Positions 41,454 through 50,519 of a stretch of 64,000 bases of DNA are shown here, in pieces (positions within the stretch are counted from its first letter, which is position 1; each line of letters opens with the position of its first letter). The notes below the pieces were generated by a model that saw only the letters and a program-made list of their open reading frames with translations, had not been told where the DNA came from and made no database searches. The position numbers were made by a program, and so were the translations under genes. The DNA is from an uncultured Lachnospiraceae bacterium. Its GTDB lineage: Bacteria; Bacillota; Clostridia; Lachnospirales; Lachnospiraceae. The stretch lies in contig CAJUDS010000007.1 of NCBI GenBank assembly GCA_910585345.1, positions 54,546 to 118,545 of the forward strand, read 5' to 3'.

Positions 41454-42989
41454 TCAGCCGAACTGTTCCGCAATTTCCTTCAGCCTGTCAGGATATGCCT
41501 TTCTGAACTGTTCATAGGTCATGTTTTTTCCCGCAATCTCTCTTCCCAGCTCCACTAGAAAAACCGGAATATCTTCTACCAGCATATTGGCAAGATCGCA
41601 GCCAAACTGTTCCTCACCCAATGCCTGGCTGCCGCCCTCATAGACCGCAAATGAAAATTTAGGCCCGTCCGGCGTAGGTTTTTTGCCGCCGCGGAAACCA
41701 AGCGCGCCGATCTGATGCGCAGAGCACGACGAAGGACAGCCTGAAATATGGATTCTCGGCAATACGCCGTCCGCAAACTTCTCCTTCTTCACCTCTGCAA
41801 GACAGGCAGCCAACAGTTCCTGGGATTTGCCGATCCCTACCTGGCAGGTAGAAGCGCCGATACATGCCACTGACCGCTCAAACAGCGTTTTTGCGCCATC
41901 CGCCGTCACCGACAGCACTTTTTTTGCCTCTCCGCCCGTCAGATTTATGATATACATACCTTCATCCGGCGTAATACGTACCTTTACATCCTGCATACCG
42001 CGAATCGTCTCATATAATGTCCGGAAAAATGCGGGAGCCGGGTTGCCGCCGTAAGGGTGATAGGATACGGCATACAATCCGTCCTGTTTCTGTCTGAACA
42101 CCCGCCCGTCATGTATTTCACCGCCGCCCGCTTTCGATACACCGCACGCCGATACTGTGATATCCATACCGCCCCGCGCCAGATTTTCCCTGACATTGTC
42201 CTCAAACACACGCACAATGCCGTCCGCACCCAGCGTATTTTGCAGATAACGGGTTCTGGATACGGCTCTCTTTTCATATTCCCCGTATTTGGTAAACAAA
42301 TCTACCATCGCTTTGATATAATATAATATTTTTTCCGGCGCCACGCCTTCGGCTGCCTTGACGCCCATCCTGGGATTACTCCCAAGTCCTCCGGCCACAT
42401 ACACGGTAAAGCTGCCATCGGACTGTGCCACGAATCCCATATCACGGAATGTTGCATGTGTGTCATTCTTGACGCCATTATCAAAACAGATCTTCAGTTT
42501 CCGGGGAAGTTTAACCCGTTTAATCAGCCCCAGCACATAGTCTGCCGCTTCCTGTGCATATGGCAGCACATCAAAACACTCTCCCACTTCCACACCGGAA
42601 AGCGGCGAACACATCACATTTCTTGGGAAATCCCCGCCGCCGCCTCTTGTGATAATGCCATGGTTAAAAGCCTCCTCAATCAGCCTGCACACCGTTTCCT
42701 CCGTCAGATCATGAAGCTGCACGCTCTGGCAGGTCGTCAGATGCACCCTCTCTATCTTATGTTTTTCAATGCTGTCCGCAATAAAACACAACCTCTCCCT
42801 GTCAATCTCTCCGCCCGTCAGACGCAGACGCAGCATGCTGCGCTCTCCACCTCTCTGCGCGTAGCTGCCGAAACCGCCTGAAAACGATTTGTACTGGGGT
42901 ACCGTCACTTCTCCCGCATAGAACTTTCTCGTCATTTCGTGAAATTGTTTCAAATCTTCCCTAAATTCATCCACATGATTTTTTGCCAT
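41454..42989 (-). CDS. Nitrite/sulfite reductase, ferredoxin-type
   Basis: The 511-residue protein is a siroheme and iron-sulfur reductase. It has the C-terminal cofactor cysteines (CIGASTCQVGIG and ISGCPSSCSAHQIG) and an N-terminal repeat with LHDLTEETV and RGGGGDFPRN. Family members reduce sulfite to sulfide or nitrite to ammonia. The sulfide would feed cysteine synthesis elsewhere, but the gene is far from cysK. AGAGGGTG precedes the ATG. It lies 18 bp downstream of the ABC exporter on the same strand. Confidence 0.9.
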   Translation of the reverse strand: MAKNHVDEFREDLKQFHEMTRKFYAGEVTVPQYKSFSGGFGSYAQRGGERSMLRLRLTGGEIDRERLCFIADSIEKHKIERVHLTTCQSVQLHDLTEETVCRLIEEAFNHGIITRGGGGDFPRNVMCSPLSGVEVGECFDVLPYAQEAADYVLGLIKRVKLPRKLKICFDNGVKNDTHATFRDMGFVAQSDGSFTVYVAGGLGSNPRMGVKAAEGVAPEKILYYIKAMVDLFTKYGEYEKRAVSRTRYLQNTLGADGIVRVFEDNVRENLARGGMDITVSACGVSKAGGGEIHDGRVFRQKQDGLYAVSYHPYGGNPAPAFFRTLYETIRGMQDVKVRITPDEGMYIINLTGGEAKKVLSVTADGAKTLFERSVACIGASTCQVGIGKSQELLAACLAEVKKEKFADGVLPRIHISGCPSSCSAHQIGALGFRGGKKPTPDGPKFSFAVYEGGSQALGEEQFGCDLANMLVEDIPVFLVELGREIAGKNMTYEQFRKAYPDRLKEIAEQFG

Positions 42990-43007
42990 AGTCACCCTCT
43001 GCCGTCT

Positions 43008-44774
43008 TTATTTCCATTCATTTGCCATCTCATAGAAATGGTAATACATTCCCTTTTTCTCCATCAGCGTCTCATGATTTCCCTCTTCCACAATGCCTTC
43101 CTCTGTCAGCACCATAATTCTGTCCGCATTGCGGATGCTGGACAGTCTGTGCGCAATGGTAAGCGTCGTCCGCCCCCTGGCCAATTCGTCCAAAGAACGG
43201 GCCACCGCATACTCGCTTTCATTGTCCAGTGCGGAAGTGGCCTCATCAAGAATGATAATGGGCGGGTTTTTCAGAAATACTCTGGCGATACTAAGCCGCT
43301 GCTTCTGTCCGCCGGACAGTTTCACGCCCCGTTCGCCCACATACGTATTGTATCCATCTTTCAGCATTTTTATAAACTCGTCCGCGCCTGCCCGCTTCGC
43401 CGCTTCCCGCACTTCCTCCAAAGAAGCGCCCGGCTTTCCATAGGCAATATTTTCGTACACCGTGCCGGAAAACAGGTATACATCCTGCTGCACCATACCG
43501 ATATTCCGGCGCAGGCTTTTTAACGTAAATTCCCTGATGTTCCTGCCGTCCAGAAAAATATTGCCTCCCGTGACATCATAGAACCGCGGAATCAGATTAC
43601 AGAGCGTCGTCTTTCCGCCGCCCGACGGTCCTACGACCGCCACTTTTTCCCCCGCATGAATATCCAGATACAGGTTATGGAATACCTGATTGTGATCGTC
43701 GGGATATTCGAAGCTCACATTTTCAAAACGAATGTTGCCGGAAACCTCCCGCAGCTCCTTTGCGCCAGGTTCGTCAAATATCTCAATATCCGCGTCCATA
43801 ATCTGCAAAAAACGCTCAATTCCTGTCATTCCCCGCTGGAACTGTTCCGTAAACTCAATAATACGGCGTATTGTAGCCAAAAGCGTAGTCACATACAATA
43901 CAAACGCCACCATATCCCCCGGCAGGATTTTCCCATCCATCAGAAAATACCCGCCGCAAACCATGACGGCCAGATACATCAGCCCGTCAAAAATACGCGT
44001 CGATGTGCTGAAATATCCCATAATCCGATACGTACGCTTTTTAATTTCCAGAAATTCCTGATTTCCTTCTGCAAATCTGGCATTTTCCATCTCTTCATTG
44101 GCAAATGCCTTGACTACCTTCTGCCCTAAAAGGCTGTCCTCAATTCGGGCGTTCAGCTCGCCGATCTGCTGCCTTTGTCTGGCAAAATTCTGCTTGACAT
44201 AGCGGTTAATCCGTATGCAGACGATTGTCATCAATGGCACAAATAAAAAAACGGTTATGGTCAGTATCAGATCAATCCTCGCCAGGATACAAAAGGAAAA
44301 CAGAATTTTCAGACCCGCAATAAAAAATTCTTCCGGGCAATGATGGGCAAACTCTGTTACGTCAAACAGATCATTGGTAATACGCCCCATGATCTGTCCC
44401 ACTTTTGTATTATTAAAATAAGTATTGGAAAGTTGCTGCAGATGTGCGTACGCATCCGCCCGCATATCCGTCTCAATCCGCGCGCCCATCACATGCCCGA
44501 TATTCGCCATATAATAATTGGCTCCCGCATCCACAATCCGCAGTACAAAGTATACTGCCGCAAATCCCCCTATCATCCGGGCCGACAGCAAAGCCACATC
44601 CTCCTGCGCCGTATTGGTGATCTGCCGGATCAGCAGCGGCAGCACGATCTCACAGACGCTTGTCAGCGCCGCGCAGGTTAAATCCAGCGCCAGCGTCCCT
44701 CTGTATGGGCCAAAATAACGGAGAAACCGCCTGCCAAGCTCCCTTGTTGTATAAGTCTTTTCTTCCATGGTCAT
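43008..44774 (-). CDS. ABC exporter, fused permease and ATPase
   Basis: The 588-residue half-transporter has six membrane helices (about 20-320) and a C-terminal ATPase with GPSGGGKTT, the LSGGQKQRLSI signature and ILDEATSALD. It resembles multidrug and lipid exporters that act as dimers. The substrate is unknown. The ATG overlaps the stop of the upstream SH3 gene (ATGA), so both are coupled; a second ATG six bases later is also possible. Confidence 0.92.
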   Translation of the reverse strand: MTMEEKTYTTRELGRRFLRYFGPYRGTLALDLTCAALTSVCEIVLPLLIRQITNTAQEDVALLSARMIGGFAAVYFVLRIVDAGANYYMANIGHVMGARIETDMRADAYAHLQQLSNTYFNNTKVGQIMGRITNDLFDVTEFAHHCPEEFFIAGLKILFSFCILARIDLILTITVFLFVPLMTIVCIRINRYVKQNFARQRQQIGELNARIEDSLLGQKVVKAFANEEMENARFAEGNQEFLEIKKRTYRIMGYFSTSTRIFDGLMYLAVMVCGGYFLMDGKILPGDMVAFVLYVTTLLATIRRIIEFTEQFQRGMTGIERFLQIMDADIEIFDEPGAKELREVSGNIRFENVSFEYPDDHNQVFHNLYLDIHAGEKVAVVGPSGGGKTTLCNLIPRFYDVTGGNIFLDGRNIREFTLKSLRRNIGMVQQDVYLFSGTVYENIAYGKPGASLEEVREAAKRAGADEFIKMLKDGYNTYVGERGVKLSGGQKQRLSIARVFLKNPPIIILDEATSALDNESEYAVARSLDELARGRTTLTIAHRLSSIRNADRIMVLTEEGIVEEGNHETLMEKKGMYYHFYEMANEWK

Positions 44775-45745
44775 TGATTCTTCAGTCTTTCAATCTCTTT
44801 CTGCAGTTCACTAAGCTTTGCCATCGCTTCATCCAGCTCCTTCTGTTTGCCTGCCGCTTCCTCCTGCGCCCTGGCTTTTTCCTGCGCTTCCTCAATTTTT
44901 TTCCGTTCCAGATACCCCGTTACCATAGCCGGCTGTTCGATCGGTTCCCGGTCTTCAAAAAAGCTGGGATCGATCTGTACCCGGTAGTCTTCCTCACGCA
45001 GCACATATTCTTTCCGCTTCGTCTGCGCAGAATTTTTGCCCGACGCTTTGCCAGACGTTACCTCCTGATCCGCTTTCCGATGTGCACTGTGCCGTCTTCT
45101 CAGCGCCTGCCTTCCTGTCGCCGTACGGCCGTTGTCTTCCTCGTCCCCGTCATCATATTCGTCTTCGTCGTCTTCCTCATCCTCATACGCTTCTTCCTCG
45201 TATTCCCCGTCATCGCTGTCATATTCCCCGTCGTCTTCGTCGTCATTGTACGCATCCCTGCGGATCCCTTTCAGTGTCACCGCCAGCATGACAAGTATCA
45301 CGATAATGACCGCCCCTATGACTGCCAGCTTGATCACAAACGGACTCTGGTGAAGGCCTCTGTATCCCTCCTCCGGCTCCCCGGCTTCTTTTTCCAGTTC
45401 TTCCGTCTCCTGCGTTTGCAGCTCCGCCGCATTCACATACTCGCCCGATACGTATCCTGTCTTACCGTCTATCTCTACCTGATACCAGCCGTTGTCCGTC
45501 TCTCCCGTAATGAGCAGCACCGTGTCATGGCCGGCTTTTGTCACCACATCATATTCCCGGCCCGGTCCGGAGCGCACATTCAGGGAAGAATCCGACGTGA
45601 TCGTTCCCTGCATCTGTACTTCCGTCACTGTAAAATCCGTATCCGCATACACGGTGGCGCAACAGAGAAAGAAGGCCGTGCACAAAAGCGCCATACCCAT
45701 GGCGCATCTCATGAACCGGCTGTCGTGCAGTCTATTTATCTTCAT
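44771..45745 (-). CDS. SH3-domain membrane protein with acidic linker and coiled coil
   Basis: The 324-residue protein has a signal peptide, a bacterial SH3 domain (LNVRSGPGREYDVV then GWYQVEIDGKTGYVSGEYV) facing outside, a membrane segment (about 137-160), and a strongly acidic Asp/Glu/Tyr stretch of about 45 residues inside. It ends in a Lys/Glu/Ala coiled coil. SH3 domains of this sort bind peptidoglycan. Its stop overlaps the ABC exporter start, so it may link the exporter to the wall. Confidence 0.85.
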   Translation of the reverse strand: MKINRLHDSRFMRCAMGMALLCTAFFLCCATVYADTDFTVTEVQMQGTITSDSSLNVRSGPGREYDVVTKAGHDTVLLITGETDNGWYQVEIDGKTGYVSGEYVNAAELQTQETEELEKEAGEPEEGYRGLHQSPFVIKLAVIGAVIIVILVMLAVTLKGIRRDAYNDDEDDGEYDSDDGEYEEEAYEDEEDDEDEYDDGDEEDNGRTATGRQALRRRHSAHRKADQEVTSGKASGKNSAQTKRKEYVLREEDYRVQIDPSFFEDREPIEQPAMVTGYLERKKIEEAQEKARAQEEAAGKQKELDEAMAKLSELQKEIERLKNQ

Positions 45746-45824
45746 GATTTAATACCTCCGTTTTTCATAGTATACCATTTTATTCCTCATTAAGAAGTAT
45801 TATTTCCAAAAAATTTACGATTTC

Positions 45825-46667
45825 TTAAGATTCTTGCACCTTTTCATACCCATCCAGAAAATAATGGCTTTCCCCGTCCTTTTTATAACCGATCACTTTA
45901 TTCAGATTCACATTTTTTACACTGTTGAAAATGTTTTGTTCTATTACGTCACTTGCGCTGCGAAGCTGCCTGACCAGCGCTTTCATCTCATCCCGTTTTG
46001 ACTTTTTTTCGCCTTCCTGTGCGGCGCAGCTCTCCGTAAACCTGCAGGCGCACCGGATAAAGCGCAGACCATTATAGTCGCGCCACGCTTTTATGGCATC
46101 TTCCTTAATCAGATACATTGGCCGGATGAGCTGCATCCCGGCAAAATTCTGGCTGTGAAGCTTTGGCATCATCGTCTCGATCTGTCCGCCGTACAGCATC
46201 CCCATCAGGATCGTTTCTATCACATCATCAAAGTGGTGCCCCAGCGCAATCTTATTGCAGCCAAGTTCCCTGGCATTACTGTATAAATACCCGCGCCGCA
46301 TTCTGGCGCACAGATAACAGGGACCGTTCTCCACCTCCGATACAATATCAAAAATTTCCGTCTCAAATACGGTCAGCGGAATCCCCAGCAGCTCCGCATT
46401 GCTGCGGATCAGCTGCCAGTTTTCTTCCCGATAGCCCGGGTTCATCAAAAGAAACACCAGATCAAAATTGTTGCGGCCATGCTTTTTCAGCTCCTGGAAC
46501 AGCTTCGCCATCAGCATGGAGTCCTTGCCGCCGGAAATACAGACCGCAATCTTATCCCCATCCTGAATCAGCTCATATTCCCGCACCGCTTTTGTAAAGC
46601 GGCACCATATGTTTTTTCTGTATTTTTTGATAATACTGCGCTCAATTTCTTTCGTCCGTTCCGTCAT
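45825..46667 (-). CDS. TtcA-like PP-loop ATPase (tRNA thiolation family)
   Basis: TtcA-type enzymes activate a tRNA base with ATP and insert sulfur. The 280-residue protein has the PP-loop SGGKDSMLM, cysteine pair CYLCARM and GHHFDDVIETIL. A further Cys-rich CACRFTESC near residue 195 is compatible with an iron-sulfur cluster. The ATG at 46667 is favoured by GGGAG; one at 46697 is also possible. It follows the purine permease at 33 bp. A role in 2-thiocytidine formation is inferred from the family. Confidence 0.82.
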   Translation of the reverse strand: MTERTKEIERSIIKKYRKNIWCRFTKAVREYELIQDGDKIAVCISGGKDSMLMAKLFQELKKHGRNNFDLVFLLMNPGYREENWQLIRSNAELLGIPLTVFETEIFDIVSEVENGPCYLCARMRRGYLYSNARELGCNKIALGHHFDDVIETILMGMLYGGQIETMMPKLHSQNFAGMQLIRPMYLIKEDAIKAWRDYNGLRFIRCACRFTESCAAQEGEKKSKRDEMKALVRQLRSASDVIEQNIFNSVKNVNLNKVIGYKKDGESHYFLDGYEKVQES

Positions 46668-46700
46668 AACCTCTCCCGCCGTTTTTCCGGTCCGCATTCC

Positions 46701-48056
46701 TTACAGGAAAATATATTTGCAGACAAACAATACCGCAAGCACATACATAAGCGGCGTAATCCGTTTCGCTCTCCCGCAGAACAGATTGATCACCACATAT
46801 GAGATAACGCCAATCGCGATGCCTTCGGAAATGCTGTACATAAGCGGCATAGCCAGCACACACAGATATGCCGGAACAGCCTCCGACACATCGTCAAAAT
46901 CCACCTTCACAATAGCGGACAGCATCAGAAACCCTACAAAAATCAGCGCCGGCGCAGTTGCAAACCCTGGGATAGCCGTAAAAATCGGCGCGAAGAAAAT
47001 CGCCACCAGGAATAAAAGACCCGTTACCATCGACGCCAGCCCCGTCCTCGCGCCTGCGCCGACGCCTGCGGAACTTTCCACAAAAGTCGTCGTAGTGGAT
47101 GTACCGAATACCGCGCCTGCGGAAGTGGCAATGGCATCCGCCAGCAGCGCGCTTTTGATTCTCGGCAGCTTTTCATTCTCATCAAGCATATCCGCCTTCG
47201 TGGCAACGCCGATCAGCGTGCCGATGGTATCAAACATGTCCACAAACAGAAACGCAAACACGATTACAATAAAATTGGTAACGCTGACATTGGAATAATC
47301 ACCCATAAAGCACTGTCCGAATGTCTTTCCGACCGCCGTGAAATCCGTCAGCGCAAATGTCGGATACAGAGAATAAAAACCCGCATCCGGCGTAACCACA
47401 TAGATACCGCATGCCTGACAAATCATGCCGAGAATCCATGTCGCCACGATTCCGACCAAAATAGAACCTTTTACCTTCTTTACATAGAGAACAGCGGTAA
47501 ATAACAGTCCGGCCAGCGCCAGAATGGCACAAATGCCTTCCGTATGAAAAGCGCCTGTAAAATCGACATAGGATAATAATGTGGAATCATTATTCACTAC
47601 AATATGCGCATTCTGCAGTCCGATAAAGGCGATAAACAGACCGATTCCCGCGCTGACTCCCTTTTTCAGCGTACTGGGAATGGCATTGAAAATGGCCTCT
47701 CTTACATTGGTCAAAGACAGCACTATAAAGATCAGACCTTCGATAAATACGGCCATTAACGCCACACGCCAGTCATATCCCCAGCCCACGCATACCGTAT
47801 ACGCAAAATATGCGTTCAATCCCATGCCGGGCGCCAGTGCAAACGGATAATTCGCAAGAAGCGCCATGGCCGCCGTGCCGACAAAGGACGCCAGACAGGT
47901 TGCAATCAGCACCGCCGTAGCATCCATGCCCGCTGCAGACAGCAGGCCAGGATTCACAGCCAGGATATAAGCCATCGTCATAAATGTGGTAATCCCGGCC
48001 ACAACTTCCGTTCTGACATTCGTATTGTTTTCACTCAGTTTAAATAGTTTCTCCAT
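46701..48056 (-). CDS. NCS2/AzgA-type purine permease
   Basis: This membrane protein of about 451 residues has roughly 12-14 helices and belongs to the hypoxanthine/guanine/adenine permease group. Family motifs are GITTFMTMAYI near the start, GMGLNAYFAYTVC, FLFVDMFDTIGTL and ESSAGVGAGARTGL. AGGAGGAAAGG precedes the ATG at 48056; upstream codons extend the frame without similarity. No purine riboswitch is visible in the 110 bp upstream. The TtcA-like gene follows. Confidence 0.92.
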   Translation of the reverse strand: MEKLFKLSENNTNVRTEVVAGITTFMTMAYILAVNPGLLSAAGMDATAVLIATCLASFVGTAAMALLANYPFALAPGMGLNAYFAYTVCVGWGYDWRVALMAVFIEGLIFIVLSLTNVREAIFNAIPSTLKKGVSAGIGLFIAFIGLQNAHIVVNNDSTLLSYVDFTGAFHTEGICAILALAGLLFTAVLYVKKVKGSILVGIVATWILGMICQACGIYVVTPDAGFYSLYPTFALTDFTAVGKTFGQCFMGDYSNVSVTNFIVIVFAFLFVDMFDTIGTLIGVATKADMLDENEKLPRIKSALLADAIATSAGAVFGTSTTTTFVESSAGVGAGARTGLASMVTGLLFLVAIFFAPIFTAIPGFATAPALIFVGFLMLSAIVKVDFDDVSEAVPAYLCVLAMPLMYSISEGIAIGVISYVVINLFCGRAKRITPLMYVLAVLFVCKYIFL

Positions 48057-48168
48057 CCTTTCCTCCTCCTGGCGCATCTGCTGCGCCATTGTGCGGCTCC
48101 AGCAACGCCGTCTGCCGTCATAACGCATCCGCCTGCTGTCCGCTGTTTACTTCCCCGCGTTTTTGCGC

Positions 48169-48420
48169 CTATTTCTCCATAAAGGCATGCAGTACGTTGA
48201 CTCCCGCCGCCATCTTTTTCAAACGGGACAGTTCCTTTTTCATATACTGTTCCAACTGCGCCGCCTCTTCAGAGGAAAATCCCTCGTTCACGGTCAGCGT
48301 ACAGTCCGGGATTCTGCCTTCCGCATGGCGTCCTGCGCCGTCAAAAGATACAAACGCATATTTCTTCCCGTTTTTATGGAATACCTGCGAAACTGACAGA
48401 TTGAGTGTGTCCTCTTGCAT
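48169..48420 (-). CDS. Small conserved protein, function unknown
   Basis: The 83-residue protein has a beta-rich N-terminal half (VFHKNGKKYAFVSFDGAGRHAEGRI) and a helical C-terminal half with heptad-like Leu spacing. GGTGGAG lies well placed before the ATG. It is upstream of the purine permease (gap about 110 bp). I do not recognise a family. Confidence 0.65.
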   Translation of the reverse strand: MQEDTLNLSVSQVFHKNGKKYAFVSFDGAGRHAEGRIPDCTLTVNEGFSSEEAAQLEQYMKKELSRLKKMAAGVNVLHAFMEK

Positions 48421-48559
48421 TCTGCTCCACCTTCCTGGCTGCCGGTAATCAGCCTTTTTCGTTTACGGAAACTTCACAATTCCCGCGTTCCTGGCTGCCG
48501 GTATTTTCAAGCATAGCATACATTTGCGCAAAAAGAAATATGCAATTCTATTGCCTCAC

Positions 48560-48619
48560 GACAAACGCATGAATGAACAAATGATAAACATTTGTGTGAC
48601 AGCCGTAGTGAGCGCCCAT
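48560..48619 (-). repeat. 60-bp sequence identical in inverse to 35408-35467
   Basis: Every base matches the reverse complement of 35408-35467. The exact match over 60 bp with no coding role shows recent shared origin. Confidence 0.8.
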
Positions 48620-48708
48620 TTGCCAAATTGACAGTTTCGGTATCAGCTCCTGCCTGGTTCTGCGCAGTTTTCAGATAAAAGAACTTGTCAGGATTTCGCA
48701 AGATAAAT

Positions 48709-48826
48709 CATTCACACACCGGGCAAAAGTACAATTTCGCGAATTTGTATGCCATTTTCGGACAAGAATGTCCGCCACTGTCATACAAATTTGCGAAAAC
48801 TGTCTTTTTTACGGTGCATGTCATTG
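48709..48826 (-). repeat. 118-bp hairpin repeat, family 3 (copy 1)
   Basis: It shares its whole length with 58718-58833 in the opposite orientation, including GGTGTGTGAATG, CGGACA/TGTCCG at the tip and CAATGACATGCACCGTAAAA. The arms around AAATTTG and CAAATTT pair, giving a long imperfect hairpin. Confidence 0.75.
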
Positions 48827-48878
48827 ATTTATTTTGCGAAATCGAAAGTAAAGTATTGTCCTGAAAAACTGCGCAGAC

Positions 48879-49030
48879 TGCCCGGCATAAATTTCTGGGC
48901 GGGCGGCTTTGCAGGAAAGATAGCATTTTCTGCCCGGCGTACGCACAGAAATCTATGCCGGACAGCGCCCAGGATAACCGATTCTGAATGTTCATAAAAT
49001 GTTAACACATGCGTTTGTCGTGCGATTGCC
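48879..49030 (-). repeat. Dispersed intergenic repeat, family 1 (copy D, inverted)
   Basis: Reading the minus strand gives the same order as copies A and C: GCGTTAACA-type lead at the edge near 49010, then AACATTCAGAATCGGTTATC and the CCGGCAT hairpin. The other end, TGCCCGGCATAAATTTCTG at 48879, is its inverted partner. Confidence 0.75.
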
Positions 49031-49109
49031 TTTCCTCACTGCGCAGTATATACTGAAAACAACGCCGGGGCTATATCCGGCTGATCAGTTTTGCATAAGG
49101 AGATAACAA

Positions 49110-50135
49110 ATGAACACACTCTCTTCCATCAAATGGGGTTTTCTAGGCTGCGGAAAAGTTGTGGAGCAAAAAAGCGGAAGCGCATTCTCTCAAATATCCG
49201 GCAGCTCCGTCCACGCGGTTATGAGACGCAGTCTGTCTGCGGCGCGTGACTGCGCCCTAAAATTCTCAGCGCCCTGCTGGTTCGACCGGGTTGACGATCT
49301 GCTCGCATCAGACGTCGACGCCGTTTATATTGCGACGCCGCCGGGCCTGCATTATGAACAGGCGATGCAATGCTGCGCCGCCGGAAAACCCATCTACATC
49401 GAAAAACCGCTCGCAAGAAATTATACGGAAGCGAAAGCGATCGTAAACGCCTTCGTCCAAAAGAATCTGCCCGTCTATGCGGGCCATTACCGCCGCGCCC
49501 TGCCACGCTTTCTGAAAATCCGCAGGCTTCTGGCACAGGAGCGGATCGGCAGACCCTGTGCCGTAAATTTTTATTTAAACCGCATTTTTTCACGGCGTGA
49601 AGCACAGCAAACGTGGCTTTACAACCCCGCCTTATCCGGCGGCGGTAAATTTTATGATATTGCGCCCCACACCGTCGATATCATTCACTATCTGTTCGGT
49701 ACGATTCGGGAAATCAACGGATATGCCGTCAACAGCGGGACGGAGTGCCCACTGGAAGACCATGTCGTATTTTCTTTCCGCACAGACACAGATATCATCG
49801 GCTGCGCCGCCTTCAACTGCATATCCGACCGTAAAGACGACCGCATGATCGTAACCGGAACGAAAGGCACGCTGGAATTCAGTATCCATGGCCGGCATGA
49901 CATTATCATTCATGAGTATCGCACGGGGGAAACAGAAGTTTTAGAGATACCGGACCCCAAAATTGTGGAAGGTCCGATGATCGAAGCCGTCATCCGGCAT
50001 CTTTTGGGACACGGCGGAGAACCCTGTATGGGCCAGGACGCCCTGCCGACCTATCAGGTAATCGACAGCATTCTTACCGGATTCTACCATGGCCGGGAAA
50101 ACGGTTTTTGGAATCATCCGCAGCGGTGGGGATAA
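49110..50135 (+). CDS. Gfo/Idh/MocA-family oxidoreductase
   Basis: The 341-residue protein has an N-terminal Rossmann fold (WGFLGCGKVVE), then VYIATPPGLHYEQAM and the family signature IYIEKPLARN with the catalytic Lys. The C-terminal substrate domain contains GGKFYDIAPHTVDIIHYLFG. These NAD(P)-dependent enzymes oxidise or reduce sugars, inositols and sugar derivatives. AAGGAG precedes the ATG. It stands alone on the plus strand between repeat elements, so its pathway is not clear from context. Confidence 0.9.
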   Translation: MNTLSSIKWGFLGCGKVVEQKSGSAFSQISGSSVHAVMRRSLSAARDCALKFSAPCWFDRVDDLLASDVDAVYIATPPGLHYEQAMQCCAAGKPIYIEKPLARNYTEAKAIVNAFVQKNLPVYAGHYRRALPRFLKIRRLLAQERIGRPCAVNFYLNRIFSRREAQQTWLYNPALSGGGKFYDIAPHTVDIIHYLFGTIREINGYAVNSGTECPLEDHVVFSFRTDTDIIGCAAFNCISDRKDDRMIVTGTKGTLEFSIHGRHDIIIHEYRTGETEVLEIPDPKIVEGPMIEAVIRHLLGHGGEPCMGQDALPTYQVIDSILTGFYHGRENGFWNHPQRWG

Positions 50136-50145
50136 GGCAGCGACA

Positions 50146-50413
50146 CACGGAAATCAATTTTGCGCTCACTGGCACAAATAGATTGATAAGCGTTCCATTG
50201 TGAAGGATATTAGAAGCTCTTAGTGTTCTGCCCTCTGTCAGCAGTTTCCGGACACGGATGTCCGGAAAAGGCCGCCCGCGCCCGGACGGCGCGTCTGGTC
50301 CGTCTGCGTTAAAAATTCCGCTGCGTTTTCAGGACACTTAGAGATTCTTATATCCGTAATCTGGAACACGAATGAATCTATTTGTGCCAGTGAGCGCAAA
50401 ATTGGTTTCCGTG
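50146..50413. repeat. MITE-like element with about 84-bp terminal inverted repeats
   Basis: The arms 50146-50230 and 50330-50413 begin CACGGAAA(T/C)CAATTTTG and match for 39 outer bases with one or two differences, then continue at lower identity to a GTGTTCTG/CAGGACAC end. The centre holds a family-2 GC module (50238-50310). There is no coding frame. It lies between Gfo/Idh and the lone receiver gene. Confidence 0.7.
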
Positions 50414-50519
50414 GCAGGGACGGCTCCATTCTTGTGATTTCCGTATTTCTATGGTATCATTTTGTCAGGCGGCAGCGCCGCAGTAAAAATTAAGAGAAAA
50501 CCGGAGAATAGAAATTTCC

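Noticed and set aside
45132..45353. Ser/Tyr-rich plus-strand frame
   Set aside because: It is the reverse of the Asp/Glu-rich linker of the SH3 protein.
46701..48168. Purine riboswitch before the permease
   Set aside because: The 110 bp upstream show no three-way junction with the conserved purine-aptamer loops.
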